DNA of 64,000 nt from Breznakibacter xylanolyticus (GTDB lineage Bacteria > Bacteroidota > Bacteroidia > Bacteroidales > Marinilabiliaceae): contig NZ_QKZK01000004.1 in NCBI RefSeq assembly GCF_003254275.1, forward strand, positions 124,001 through 188,000, given 5' to 3'. Shown here in pieces: positions 9,751 to 17,654 of the stretch; the stretch's first letter is position 1; each line of letters opens with the position of its first letter. The translations under genes and the position numbers were made by a program. The notes beneath the pieces were generated by a model that was not told the origin of the DNA, made no database searches, and saw only the letters and a program-made list of their open reading frames with translations.

Positions 9751-10328
9751 GTGAGTCTGCATATTTTTCGCATCCTTCATCTGTCATCGATGAGGGATGT
9801 GCCATTGGAGATGGAACCAATATCTGGCATTTTTCCCACATCATGACCGGATGCTCCATTGGCCCTCGTTGCAACATAGGTCAAAATGTAGTGATTGCGC
9901 CGGGTGTGGTGCTGGGCACCAATGTGAAGGTGCAAAACAATGTGTCTGTTTACACGGGGGTGACGTGCGAGGATGATGTTTTCCTGGGGCCTTCGGTGGT
10001 GTTTACCAATGTGTTGAATCCCCGGAGTGCGGTTGTGCGTCGTGATAAGTATTTGTCAACAGTGGTTCGTCGTGGGGCTTCTATCGGTGCCAATGCCACT
10101 GTGTTGTGTGGCATCGAGATTGGGGCTTATGCCATGATAGGGGCCGGCGCAGTCGTTACCAGGTCGGTAAAGCCATACGCGCTCATCACCGGAAATCCCG
10201 GACGTCAAACGGGATGGGTGAGTGAAAACGGTCACAAGCTCAAGTTTGCCAATGACCATCGCGCTGTTTGTCCCGAAACCGGGCAGATGTATCGAATTGA
10301 TAATAATGAGGTGAGCCGTATTAGTTAA
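9747..10328 (+). CDS. wbpD: WbpD-like UDP-sugar N-acetyltransferase (hexapeptide repeat)
   Basis: A 193-aa left-handed beta-helix acetyltransferase. Imperfect hexapeptide repeats run through residues about 20-150 (I-G-D-G-T-N, I-G-P-R-C-N, I-G-Q-N-V-V, L-G-T-N-V-K), with the family landmark F-T-N-V-L-N-P-R-S near residue 87. It probably transfers acetyl from acetyl-CoA to the 3-amino group made by the preceding aminotransferase, giving UDP-GlcNAc3NAcA. The start overlaps the preceding stop by 4 bp. A 286-bp gap carrying a dispersed repeat separates it from the next cassette gene. No terminator is visible in that gap. Confidence 0.87.
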   Translation: MSESAYFSHPSSVIDEGCAIGDGTNIWHFSHIMTGCSIGPRCNIGQNVVIAPGVVLGTNVKVQNNVSVYTGVTCEDDVFLGPSVVFTNVLNPRSAVVRRDKYLSTVVRRGASIGANATVLCGIEIGAYAMIGAGAVVTRSVKPYALITGNPGRQTGWVSENGHKLKFANDHRAVCPETGQMYRIDNNEVSRIS

Positions 10329-10520
10329 TGATTGTTTGATGATTTACCGGAGGTGCATCGTGACCCAATTCCAATGCAGAACGTTATCACAGAAGCTTTC
10401 AAATGCATGATTTTCATTCTGATATGGTGTTTCTTCGTGACACTCGGTAATTGGTAAAGCCAATGATTATGTGTGAGTTCCATCTGGCAATTGACAAACA
10501 AATGAAAAGTACATGAAACC

Positions 10521-10590
10521 ATCATGATGGTTACCAAGCGACGCACAGGAAGATGATTATAGATTATCATCGTCTGGTGTCTTGATACTT
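10521..10590 (+). repeat. Dispersed 70-bp element, copy A
   Basis: By hand alignment 57 of 70 positions match the minus strand of 28111-28180, without gaps. It ends 24 bp before the start codon of the WbpB-like gene and shares that orientation with copy B, which lies just before the M16 protease gene. On the opposite strand it carries part of an 81-codon open frame (10325-10570). Between the two copies that frame shows mostly non-synonymous differences, so I do not call it a gene. Confidence 0.75.
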
Positions 10591-10614
10591 AAGTCTTAAT
10601 ACTTTTATAGATAC

Positions 10615-11640
10615 ATGAATTCTTCCATCATAAAATTCGCGGTTGTGGGCATGGGGCATATTGGGAAACGCCACGCCGAAATGATTCGCCGTCATCCACA
10701 AGCCCGCTTGGTGGCCATGTGCGACATTGTTCCGGCACAACAGGCCGGTATCGCTGACGCTGATGTGCCGTGGTTCAATTCCATCGAAGCGTTGCTGGTT
10801 TCAGACCTAGAGGTTGATGTGGTTAACATCTGCACGCCCAATGGGTTGCATGCCCGTCAAGCCATACTAGCCCTCGAAGCGCGTAAGCACGTGGTCATTG
10901 AAAAACCAATGGCCTTGACCAAAGCCGATGCTGAGGCTGTTATTTTTAAAGCCCTGCAAATGTCGCGGCAAGTGTTTGCCGTGATGCAAAACCGTTATTC
11001 GCCTCCTTCGGCTTGGCTCAAACAGCTGATTGCCGAAGGCGTTTTGGGTGATATTTATATGGTTCAGCTAAATTGTTACTGGAACCGTGACGACCGTTAT
11101 TACAAGCCGGGGAACTGGCATGGAACTGCGCAATTGGACGGTGGAACTTTATTTACGCAATTCTCACATTTTATTGATACCTTGTATTGGCTTTTTGGTG
11201 ACATCACCAACATTAAGGCTGCTTTTGGTGACTTTGCGCATCGTCATTCCACCGATTTTGAAGACTCAGGCACAGTAATGTTCGACTTTGTGAATGGTGG
11301 TATGGGGTGCATCAATTATTCCACTGCTGTGTGGGATAAAAACCTTGAAAGCAGCATCTCCATTGTTGCCGAACGCGGCAGCGTGAAGGTGGCAGGGCAA
11401 TACATGAATGATGTGGTTTATTGCCACGTCAAGGATTACGACATGCCGGTGTTGGCACCTGTGAACCCTCCCAACGATTATGGTGCGTATAAAGGGTCGG
11501 CCGCGAACCATCATTATGTGATTGAAAACGTGGTTGATACTCTGCATCATCGGACGGCCATCAGTACCAATGCCCTCGAAGGTCTCAAAGTGGTCGACAT
11601 CATCGAACGCATTTATAGCCTCAAACCAAATCCGACTTAA
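10615..11640 (+). CDS. wbpB: WbpB-like Gfo/Idh/MocA oxidoreductase
   Basis: NAD-dependent sugar-nucleotide oxidase of 341 aa. The Rossmann motif is G-M-G-H-I-G-K-R-H at residues about 12-20. The Gfo/Idh/MocA signature I-E-K-P-M-A-L and the WlbA/WbpB-like M-Q-N-R-Y-S-P-P stretch follow. It is predicted to oxidise C3 of UDP-GlcNAcA, supplying the 3-keto substrate for the WbpE-like aminotransferase. In characterised systems the NADH is recycled on the enzyme with 2-oxoglutarate. The gene starts 24 bp after a dispersed 70-bp element and is followed after 30 bp by the WbpA-like dehydrogenase. Function is assigned from family and context. Confidence 0.85.
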   Translation: MNSSIIKFAVVGMGHIGKRHAEMIRRHPQARLVAMCDIVPAQQAGIADADVPWFNSIEALLVSDLEVDVVNICTPNGLHARQAILALEARKHVVIEKPMALTKADAEAVIFKALQMSRQVFAVMQNRYSPPSAWLKQLIAEGVLGDIYMVQLNCYWNRDDRYYKPGNWHGTAQLDGGTLFTQFSHFIDTLYWLFGDITNIKAAFGDFAHRHSTDFEDSGTVMFDFVNGGMGCINYSTAVWDKNLESSISIVAERGSVKVAGQYMNDVVYCHVKDYDMPVLAPVNPPNDYGAYKGSAANHHYVIENVVDTLHHRTAISTNALEGLKVVDIIERIYSLKPNPT

Positions 11641-11670
11641 TGACTTTAACTAAACATAAATACCTATCTT

Positions 11671-12960
11671 ATGCTTGACCTTTTGCTGAATAAGCAAGCC
11701 CGACTCTCCGTAACCGGGCTGGGGTATGTTGGGCTCCCCATTGCTTTAGAATTTGCCCGAAAGATGTCCGTGATTGGGTTCGACATCAAACAGGAACGTG
11801 TCGATTTGATGAACAGGGGCATCGACCCCAGCAACGAACTCGAAGCAGAGGCTTTTAATGGGTGCGACATTCGTTTTACGGCCAACCCCGATGATCTCAG
11901 GCAGGCTTGTTTTCACATTGTGGCAGTTCCTACCCCCATCAACAAACACAACCTGCCCGACCTGACCCCTTTGTTGGGTGCTGCCCGTACGGTGGGACGT
12001 GCTCTGAAAAAAGGGGATATTGTGGTTTTTGAATCGACCGTTTATCCCGGATGTACCGAAGAGGATTGCGTACCCATTCTGGAGCAGGAATCCGGACTGA
12101 AGTTCAATGTTGATTTCAAGGTGGGCTATTCACCTGAGCGCATCAACCCGGGAGACAAGGAACATACGTTAACTAAAATTCTGAAGATTGTGTCGGGCAG
12201 CGATGCCGAATCGCTCCAAATCATTGCCGATGTTTATGCATCCATCGTCAAGGCCGGAATTCACAAGGCAAGCAGTATTAAAGTGGCCGAAGCGGCTAAA
12301 ATCATTGAAAACACACAGCGCGATGTCAATATTGCCTTGATGAACGAGTTATCGCTCATTTTTCAGCGCATGGGCATCAACACCTACGAAGTGCTTGAAG
12401 CTGCCGGCACCAAATGGAACTTCCTGAAATTTTCGCCCGGGTTGGTGGGAGGCCATTGCATTGGTGTTGATCCTTATTATCTCACTTATAAGGCCAATGA
12501 ATTGGGTTATCATACCAAAATCATTACCGGTGGACGCTTCATCAACGACTCCATGGGGGCATACATCGCTAAGCAGGTGGTGAAGAAATTAATTTCAATT
12601 GGTCATAAGATCAATGGGTCTAAGATTTTGGTTCTTGGGGCAACTTTTAAAGAAAATGTTACCGATATTCGCAACAGCAAAGTGGCCGACATTGTCAATG
12701 AGCTCAAATCATTTAGTGTGGCTGTGGATGTTTATGACCCGCATGCCAACTCTGATGAGGTGATGCACGAATATGGTTACCCCATTATTCCTGATATCAC
12801 ACAGAAATACAATGCTGTGATTGTGGCCGTAAATCATCGTGAGTTTGTTGGGCTTGACGAATCTTTCTTTTTGTCGCACGCTATTCCCGATGCTCTGTTT
12901 GTGGATGTGAAGGGGATTTATCGTGGGAAGATTCATAAAATGAAATACTGGAGTTTATAG
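11671..12960 (+). CDS. wbpA: WbpA-like UDP-N-acetylhexosamine 6-dehydrogenase
   Basis: UDP-sugar dehydrogenase of 429 aa that oxidises C6 of a UDP-N-acetylhexosamine to the uronic acid with two NAD+. The N-terminal Rossmann motif reads G-L-G-Y-V-G-L-P (residues about 16-23). The catalytic cysteine lies in G-G-H-C-I-G-V-D-P-Y-Y-L near residue 267. The central helix I-E-N-T-Q-R-D-V-N-I-A-L-M-N-E-L is typical of the TviB/WbpO/WbpA group. Beside the WbpB, WbpD and WbpE homologues the likeliest substrate is UDP-GlcNAc, but UDP-GalNAc cannot be excluded from sequence alone. Only 5 bp separate it from the metallopeptidase gene. Confidence 0.87.
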   Translation: MLDLLLNKQARLSVTGLGYVGLPIALEFARKMSVIGFDIKQERVDLMNRGIDPSNELEAEAFNGCDIRFTANPDDLRQACFHIVAVPTPINKHNLPDLTPLLGAARTVGRALKKGDIVVFESTVYPGCTEEDCVPILEQESGLKFNVDFKVGYSPERINPGDKEHTLTKILKIVSGSDAESLQIIADVYASIVKAGIHKASSIKVAEAAKIIENTQRDVNIALMNELSLIFQRMGINTYEVLEAAGTKWNFLKFSPGLVGGHCIGVDPYYLTYKANELGYHTKIITGGRFINDSMGAYIAKQVVKKLISIGHKINGSKILVLGATFKENVTDIRNSKVADIVNELKSFSVAVDVYDPHANSDEVMHEYGYPIIPDITQKYNAVIVAVNHREFVGLDESFFLSHAIPDALFVDVKGIYRGKIHKMKYWSL

Positions 12961-12965
12961 AAAGA

Positions 12966-13691
12966 ATGTTAACGAAAGATTTGGTGAATATTGATGGCGT
13001 GGGGCCTGTGATGCTGGTGTGCAGTCAACGGGCTTCGCGCCTTTCTATTCGTGTGAAGCCTTTTAAGGGTATCGAGGTGGTTTTTCCTTTTGGGACATCC
13101 CCCAGGCAACTTTCTGCTTTTATCGAAAACCATCGCCAATGGATGCTTGATGCCATTCAAAAGGTGAAACAACATGAGCACAAACAGACAATTTTTGATG
13201 AGTCAACTGTTTTTAAAACCCGTTTTTTTGCATTGAAAATTGAACCCGATGTGCGTCATAATGTGCAGTTAACATTTAAAAACGGGCTTTTGCACGTACG
13301 CTACCCTTCACACATGTCAGTGGCAACGTCATCCATTCAGGAGGTGATACGTGGAGGTATTGAACAGGCGTTGCGCTACGAGGCCAAATCATTTTTACCC
13401 AAACGAACTTTTGAATTGGCACAACAGCATGGTTTTGCATTTAACACCATTACGGTCAAGAATTTGAAGAGTCGGTGGGGGAGTTGTTCCGGAAAAAAGA
13501 ACATCAACCTCAACCTTCATTTGATGCGCCTTCCCGATCATTTAATTGATTATGTGTTATTGCACGAGTTGTGCCATACCGTTGAAATGAACCATGGCCC
13601 CCGGTTCAAAGCTTTGCTCGATAAAGTGACCGTGGGACAGCGAGTGCGGTTAGAAGCGGAAATGAAAAATCAACGCACAGTGGTTTATTGA
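12966..13691 (+). CDS. YgjP-like zinc metallopeptidase (DUF45, M48-related)
   Basis: A 241-aa protein of the YgjP/DUF45 family. The zinc site is visible as H-E-L-C-H followed by N-H-G-P-R-F near residue 200, preceded by the diagnostic S-R-W-G-S-C motif. It has no signal peptide or membrane segment, so it should be cytoplasmic. The physiological substrate of this family is poorly defined. The 5-bp spacing to the sugar-nucleotide dehydrogenase suggests co-transcription. The stop is only 3 bp from the stop of the convergent phosphatase gene, leaving no room for a terminator between them. Confidence 0.88.
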   Translation: MLTKDLVNIDGVGPVMLVCSQRASRLSIRVKPFKGIEVVFPFGTSPRQLSAFIENHRQWMLDAIQKVKQHEHKQTIFDESTVFKTRFFALKIEPDVRHNVQLTFKNGLLHVRYPSHMSVATSSIQEVIRGGIEQALRYEAKSFLPKRTFELAQQHGFAFNTITVKNLKSRWGSCSGKKNINLNLHLMRLPDHLIDYVLLHELCHTVEMNHGPRFKALLDKVTVGQRVRLEAEMKNQRTVVY

Positions 13692-13694
13692 GTG

Positions 13695-14927
13695 TCACAG
13701 AAATCCCATGGCAATGAGGGCAATATCGTCAAATACCGACCCTTCGCGTACCAATTCGGCCACTCTGGTTTTTATTTCGGCCATGTCGTCGGCGATGGGG
13801 TGACGTTGGTTGATGATGTGTTCCAGTTCCAGCACATCGGTTTCTACCATTTGATTGCGTTCTAGCTCAACCAGGCCATCGGTAAAGGCCATGAGTTTTG
13901 ATTTGCGTGGCACAGTCATTCTTCCCACATCAATGTGTGGGATGAAATCGAGCATTCCCAGACCGATGCATCCTTTTTCTAAATGAATAATTTGGTTCTT
14001 TTTGCCATCGAAGAAGATCGGTGGCAGGTGACCGGCGTTGATGTAGGTGAGCCGGCGGGTGAGTGTGTTGTATCGACCGATAAACAGGGTGATGAACTTT
14101 TCGTTGTTGGCACTGTCGTTTACCCGTTCGTTGAGCTTGTGCACCAGTGACGGCAGGTCGATGGTGGCGGTGAAAAGGGAGCGGATAATGGCCTGAAAGT
14201 TCGACATCAGAATGGCGGCTCCGACGCCTTTGCCCGACACATCGGCAATGCAAAATCCTATTTTATAGGGTGATAGTTTAATGATGTCGTAATAATCCCC
14301 TCCAATCCCAAAGTGTGGTTGATAAAAAGCTTTTAATTCGAGGTTGGCGTAAACAGGCAGTTTTTTGTCGTTGGGAATGAGTTGATTCTGTATTCTGGCG
14401 GCCAACTGCATCTCGCGTTTTAACGCTTCCTGCTCGAGCAGCGCGTTTTGCATACGCTTGTTCTCGATGAACACGATGATGAGGTTGGAGATGATTTGAA
14501 TGAGTTTCAGGTGCTTGATGGTGGGGCTGATGCCTGTTTGTTCCTCTTCGACGTCGCCAATGAGTACGTAACCAATTTCTTTGTAACGGTGAAACAGCGG
14601 AATCACTGCGTCGAATCCTTTGAGTTGTGGGGGATGCGACAGGGTGATGTTCTCGATGGTTTTGTATTGAATCAAGTCCTGTTCCACGTCTATTTGCTCC
14701 CGCTCGTTGTCCGACACGCCCATCGAGAGCAGGTTTTTCCATGAGTTGTTAGAATAGGTGTACACCAAAACCTTACCAACCTCAAGTTCTTCTTTGAGGA
14801 GGATTTTAAAGCCGGCCAGCAAATCTTCGATGGTGTGGTCCTGGTTAATGGTTTGAGCCACATCGAGAATGATGTTCAGTCGGTCTTTGTATATATGTAG
14901 CCTTTTCTTGCTTGACTCGGTGAGCAT
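13695..14927 (-). CDS. GAF-domain PP2C-type (SpoIIE/RsbU) phosphatase
   Basis: A 410-aa soluble protein. Residues about 15-165 look like a GAF sensor domain, followed by a short coiled coil (about 165-190) and a SpoIIE-type PPM phosphatase domain (about 205-410). The metal-binding motifs are intact: G-G-D-Y-Y-D, D-V-S-G-K-G, N-A-G-H and F-T-D-G-L-V-E. Such enzymes usually dephosphorylate anti-anti-sigma (STAS) proteins in partner-switching cascades. No STAS or RsbW-like gene lies nearby, so the target is unknown. It is transcribed after efp but separated from it by a strong terminator. Confidence 0.9.
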   Translation of the reverse strand: MLTESSKKRLHIYKDRLNIILDVAQTINQDHTIEDLLAGFKILLKEELEVGKVLVYTYSNNSWKNLLSMGVSDNEREQIDVEQDLIQYKTIENITLSHPPQLKGFDAVIPLFHRYKEIGYVLIGDVEEEQTGISPTIKHLKLIQIISNLIIVFIENKRMQNALLEQEALKREMQLAARIQNQLIPNDKKLPVYANLELKAFYQPHFGIGGDYYDIIKLSPYKIGFCIADVSGKGVGAAILMSNFQAIIRSLFTATIDLPSLVHKLNERVNDSANNEKFITLFIGRYNTLTRRLTYINAGHLPPIFFDGKKNQIIHLEKGCIGLGMLDFIPHIDVGRMTVPRKSKLMAFTDGLVELERNQMVETDVLELEHIINQRHPIADDMAEIKTRVAELVREGSVFDDIALIAMGFL

Positions 14928-15002
14928 TGAATGGAGGTGGAATGAATCTACGGTGATGTAATTTACTGAAAATTACAGAAAATGCAAGCAATTCGCGTTT
15001 AT

Positions 15003-15048
15003 AAAAAAAGCACGCCATGCGAAGTCATGCTTCGCATTGGCAGTGCTT
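15003..15048 (-). terminator. Rho-independent terminator of efp
   Basis: On the minus strand a long imperfect hairpin (AAGCAC, GCCA and ATGCGAAG arms around a 5-nt loop) is followed by seven Ts, 15 bp after the efp stop. Confidence 0.88.
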
Positions 15049-15062
15049 GATGCTTTGGGGTG

Positions 15063-15632
15063 TTATTCTTTAACGCGTTCCACGTATGAACGATCGCGTG
15101 TGTCAACTTTAATTTTGTCGTTTTGGTTTACAAACAGGGGAACCATAATGATGGCACCGGTTTCGATGGTGGCCTGTTTGAGTGACGAAGTGGACGAAGT
15201 ATCACCTCGAACACCTGGCTCGGTATATGTGATTTCGAAGTTGATGAATGCAGGAAGGTTGACCAGCAATGGCGTTTCGGTGTCGGCGTGGTAAACCACA
15301 TCTACCTGGGTGCCTTCTTTCAACAGGTCGTAGTTTTCAACCAAATCTTTATCGACGGTGATTTGCTCAAAACTTTCCATGTTCATGAAGTGGAAACCCA
15401 TTTCATCGTTGTAAAGGTATTGATGGGGACGCATTTCTACGCGCTGCTCGTTAATTTTTACGCCGGCCGAAAAGGTGTTTTCCAGAATTTTGCCGGTGGT
15501 GACGTTGCGCAATTTGGTGCGGACAAAAGCGGGACCTTTGCCTGGTTTAACGTGTTGAAATTGGACGATGAAACAAAGCTGGCCGTTGTATTCGATGCAC
15601 ATGCCGTTTCGGAAGTCTGCAGTAGTTGCCAT
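15063..15632 (-). CDS. efp: Elongation factor P
   Basis: Translation factor that relieves ribosome stalling at polyproline stretches. The 189-aa length and three-domain beta-barrel layout match EF-P. The tip loop that enters the peptidyl-transferase centre reads V-K-P-G-K-G-P-A, with lysine at the position modified in many bacteria. No modification enzyme (EpmA, EpmB or a rhamnosyltransferase) is encoded in the window. The gene has its own -7 box, which abuts the terminator hairpin of the preceding DUF3108 gene, and its own strong terminator. Confidence 0.97.
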   Translation of the reverse strand: MATTADFRNGMCIEYNGQLCFIVQFQHVKPGKGPAFVRTKLRNVTTGKILENTFSAGVKINEQRVEMRPHQYLYNDEMGFHFMNMESFEQITVDKDLVENYDLLKEGTQVDVVYHADTETPLLVNLPAFINFEITYTEPGVRGDTSSTSSLKQATIETGAIIMVPLFVNQNDKIKVDTRDRSYVERVKE

Positions 15633-15663
15633 TTGAAATATTTATTTTTTGAAAGATTAAAAC

Positions 15664-15701
15664 GAAAAAATGGGCGTGATTTTTTTAAAAAAAACACGCC
15701 C
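15664..15701 (-). terminator. Terminator of the DUF3108 gene
   Basis: On the minus strand GGGCGTG pairs with CACGCCC around a T/A-rich inner segment that extends the stem, followed by a T-run (15664-15671). It lies about 75 bp after the DUF3108 stop and 31 bp before the efp start. Confidence 0.8.
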
Positions 15702-15708
15702 AAAAGTA
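15701..15708 (-). promoter_or_regulatory. -7 box of efp overlapping the upstream terminator
   Basis: On the minus strand TACTTTTG matches TAnnTTTG exactly. Its final G is the first base of the upstream gene's terminator stem. Initiation about 7 nt downstream (near 15694) would leave the whole 5' arm out of the efp transcript. The -33 region is weak. Confidence 0.5.
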
Positions 15709-15773
15709 ATGGTTTTATCTGAAAAATGGCACGTATTGGGTTCGTTATCATCCAAAATGCGTGCTGATTGGCT

Positions 15774-16550
15774 TCATTTTTTGAGGCTTGTAAAGGGATT
15801 TTTCAGGTTTTTGTAGTTGTCGAGTACGCAGTTGAATGACCCTACCGTCAGGTCGAATTGAATGCGCACAGGGATTCGGTTGGCATCGCGCGAAATCCAC
15901 ACGTGCATGTCGTCTTCGGTGGCAAAGGCGCGCCCTTTTTCGGTCACCGGGCTAAAACGGTAGCATTGCACGTCCCCAAATTTGGTGCTCACGGTTTCGA
16001 TGCCCCGGTACCGGATGCGTAAGGGAAACAGTTCGTTGGAGAAGTAGGTCATGATTTCAATGATTTCGTCCTTCTTGAGGCTGTCGTTAAATTTGAAGTT
16101 GCGTGCATAGTAAAAGGCCGAAAGAATATCCTGGATGCGCGAAGGAACCGGTTGTGTTCCTTTTAGTTTGCTCACAACATAAAGGGAGTCGTGGTTGTAG
16201 GTTACTTCGTCATAATATTTATAGCGTCCTTCTTTAATGCTACGAACCGATTTCATCGGCAAGTCATTGGTGGGATTGATAAAGCTCTCGTACCGGTCGC
16301 GTACGCTGAAGAGCATGTCGGCAACGCCAACTGTTTCTCCGCGGGCGACAACGTGATTCAGTTTTACGCCGTTCATCAGTGTGTCTTTTACCGAAAGTAT
16401 GCCTTTCCCTCCTTTGATAAAGCCATAGTTGAGCGAATATTCTAAAAATTCACCGGGACCGTATGACGTATTTTTTTTCACCGGCGTGTCGAATCCGGTC
16501 AACATAGCGAAGATGGCAAGAATTGCCCATGTGCGTAAGATTGTTTTCAT
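15774..16550 (-). CDS. DUF3108 secreted protein
   Basis: A 258-aa protein with an N-terminal signal peptide (residues about 1-20, R-T-W-A-I-L-A-I-F-A-M-L-T-G). The remainder fits DUF3108, with the tyrosine-rich opening Y-G-P-G-E-F-L-E-Y-S and a closing segment D-D-M-H-V-W-I-S that is typical of the family. Members are periplasmic beta-rich proteins of unknown biochemical function. The gene lies between tsaB and efp on the same strand, but it has its own terminator, so it is not obviously in an operon with efp. Confidence 0.85.
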   Translation of the reverse strand: MKTILRTWAILAIFAMLTGFDTPVKKNTSYGPGEFLEYSLNYGFIKGGKGILSVKDTLMNGVKLNHVVARGETVGVADMLFSVRDRYESFINPTNDLPMKSVRSIKEGRYKYYDEVTYNHDSLYVVSKLKGTQPVPSRIQDILSAFYYARNFKFNDSLKKDEIIEIMTYFSNELFPLRIRYRGIETVSTKFGDVQCYRFSPVTEKGRAFATEDDMHVWISRDANRIPVRIQFDLTVGSFNCVLDNYKNLKNPFTSLKK

Positions 16551-16705
16551 AGCTTGATACCTTTGGTTGCGTTTCCTTCAATTGGTTATCAATTCATACG
16601 TTTGAGTTCGCTATTGAAGTTACAAAATCTATGCAATTCTCAGACCAATTTCAATGTGTGATGGATGGGGTGTTGTAAGTATCAGTAAGTGAGTGAGTAA
16701 TCTTT

Positions 16706-17404
16706 TCAAAAAACTTTGTTTTTGGGCGTTGTTGCTACAAAGTCTTTCAAATATAACGGTTCCATGTAGGCCACATCTTCAAAACGGTTTTCATGAAAAG
16801 CCAGTTGAGCTGGTATTGCCATGTGGTGAGCCAGTGGCATACATTGATCAATGAAAAGGGCGTTGGGGTGGGTAATTACTTCATGGCATTTATCTGCTCC
16901 ATTGCCGGCAAAAATGATGGGTTGTTCATTTAATTGAGTGGCAAGTGATTGGTTGTCGATGATTTCGGCAGTGATGGGTGTTAGCTGTTGCATGGCAGTG
17001 TTGTACAGTGTGGTGTAAACTTCCATGCGTCGGGCATCAATCATCGGACATAACAGGGCATGGGGCGTTTGGTTTGCCAACTCGCTCTGTCGGATTTGCC
17101 AAGCAAGAATTTCCAATGAGTTAATCGCAATCAGGGGTTTGTGCATGGCGTAGCAAATACCTTTTGCGGTAGAGATGCCAATTCTCAGCCCTGTGTATGA
17201 TCCCGGCCCTGAACTGACGGCAATGGCATCGACCTCCGAAAACACCATTCCCGATTCCTGCATGAGGCTTTCAATGAGGACTGTGAGGTGCGATGCGTGT
17301 GAATAACTGTCATGGTGTTGCTTGGCAAAGCGGGTGGTTCCGTTTTCCGACAATGCCACCGAGCACATTTGGGTGGAGGTTTCGATGCTTAAAATGAGTG
17401 CCAT
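16706..17404 (-). CDS. tsaB: tRNA threonylcarbamoyladenosine biosynthesis protein TsaB
   Basis: Non-catalytic partner of TsaD in the complex that makes t6A at position 37 of ANN-decoding tRNAs. The 232-aa length is usual. The ASKHA-fold opening I-L-S-I-E-T-S-T and the conserved S-S-G-P-G-S-Y-T-G-L-R-I-G (residues about 67-79) are diagnostic. An exact -7 box sits only 18 bp before the start, implying a very short leader. No terminator is visible in the 155 bp that follow. Confidence 0.95.
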   Translation of the reverse strand: MALILSIETSTQMCSVALSENGTTRFAKQHHDSYSHASHLTVLIESLMQESGMVFSEVDAIAVSSGPGSYTGLRIGISTAKGICYAMHKPLIAINSLEILAWQIRQSELANQTPHALLCPMIDARRMEVYTTLYNTAMQQLTPITAEIIDNQSLATQLNEQPIIFAGNGADKCHEVITHPNALFIDQCMPLAHHMAIPAQLAFHENRFEDVAYMEPLYLKDFVATTPKNKVF

Positions 17405-17421
17405 GGCTGTTTCTTTTGTGG

Positions 17422-17429
17422 CAAAAATA
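17422..17429 (-). promoter_or_regulatory. -7 promoter box upstream of tsaB
   Basis: On the minus strand TATTTTTG matches TAnnTTTG exactly. No TTTG box was found 19-21 bp upstream. The predicted start near 17415 gives a leader of about 11 nt. Confidence 0.4.
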
Positions 17430-17598
17430 ACATTTTATCCCGATGATGTATCGATGTCTTCTGCTGGCACATCGTGTGTGATTTGACATGTGTCACTCTG
17501 TTTGTCCTTCTACAAGTGCATTTGATACAAAAGCTTCTCGTTATATCTGCATCACGGCTCATTCACAAGGCATCCTGGGTGGATTAGGATCTTAATGA

Positions 17599-17640
17599 AA
17601 CACAAAGGGTTGTCGTGTTATTCCGACAACCCTTTGTGTT
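17599..17640 (-). terminator. Hairpin terminator of the alpha-2-macroglobulin gene
   Basis: A perfect 17-bp stem (AACACAAAGGGTTGTCG and its complement) around an 8-nt loop lies 15 bp after the stop. The T-tract is short (GTGTTTCATT). Confidence 0.75.
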
Positions 17641-17654
17641 TGGTTGATGCCCTG

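Noticed and set aside
10325-10570. 81-codon minus-strand frame filling the gap between the wbpD- and wbpB-like genes, with a signal-like start
   Set aside because: The part shared with the element at 28111-28180 differs mostly at non-synonymous positions, and the other copy stops after 21 codons, so coding selection is not supported.
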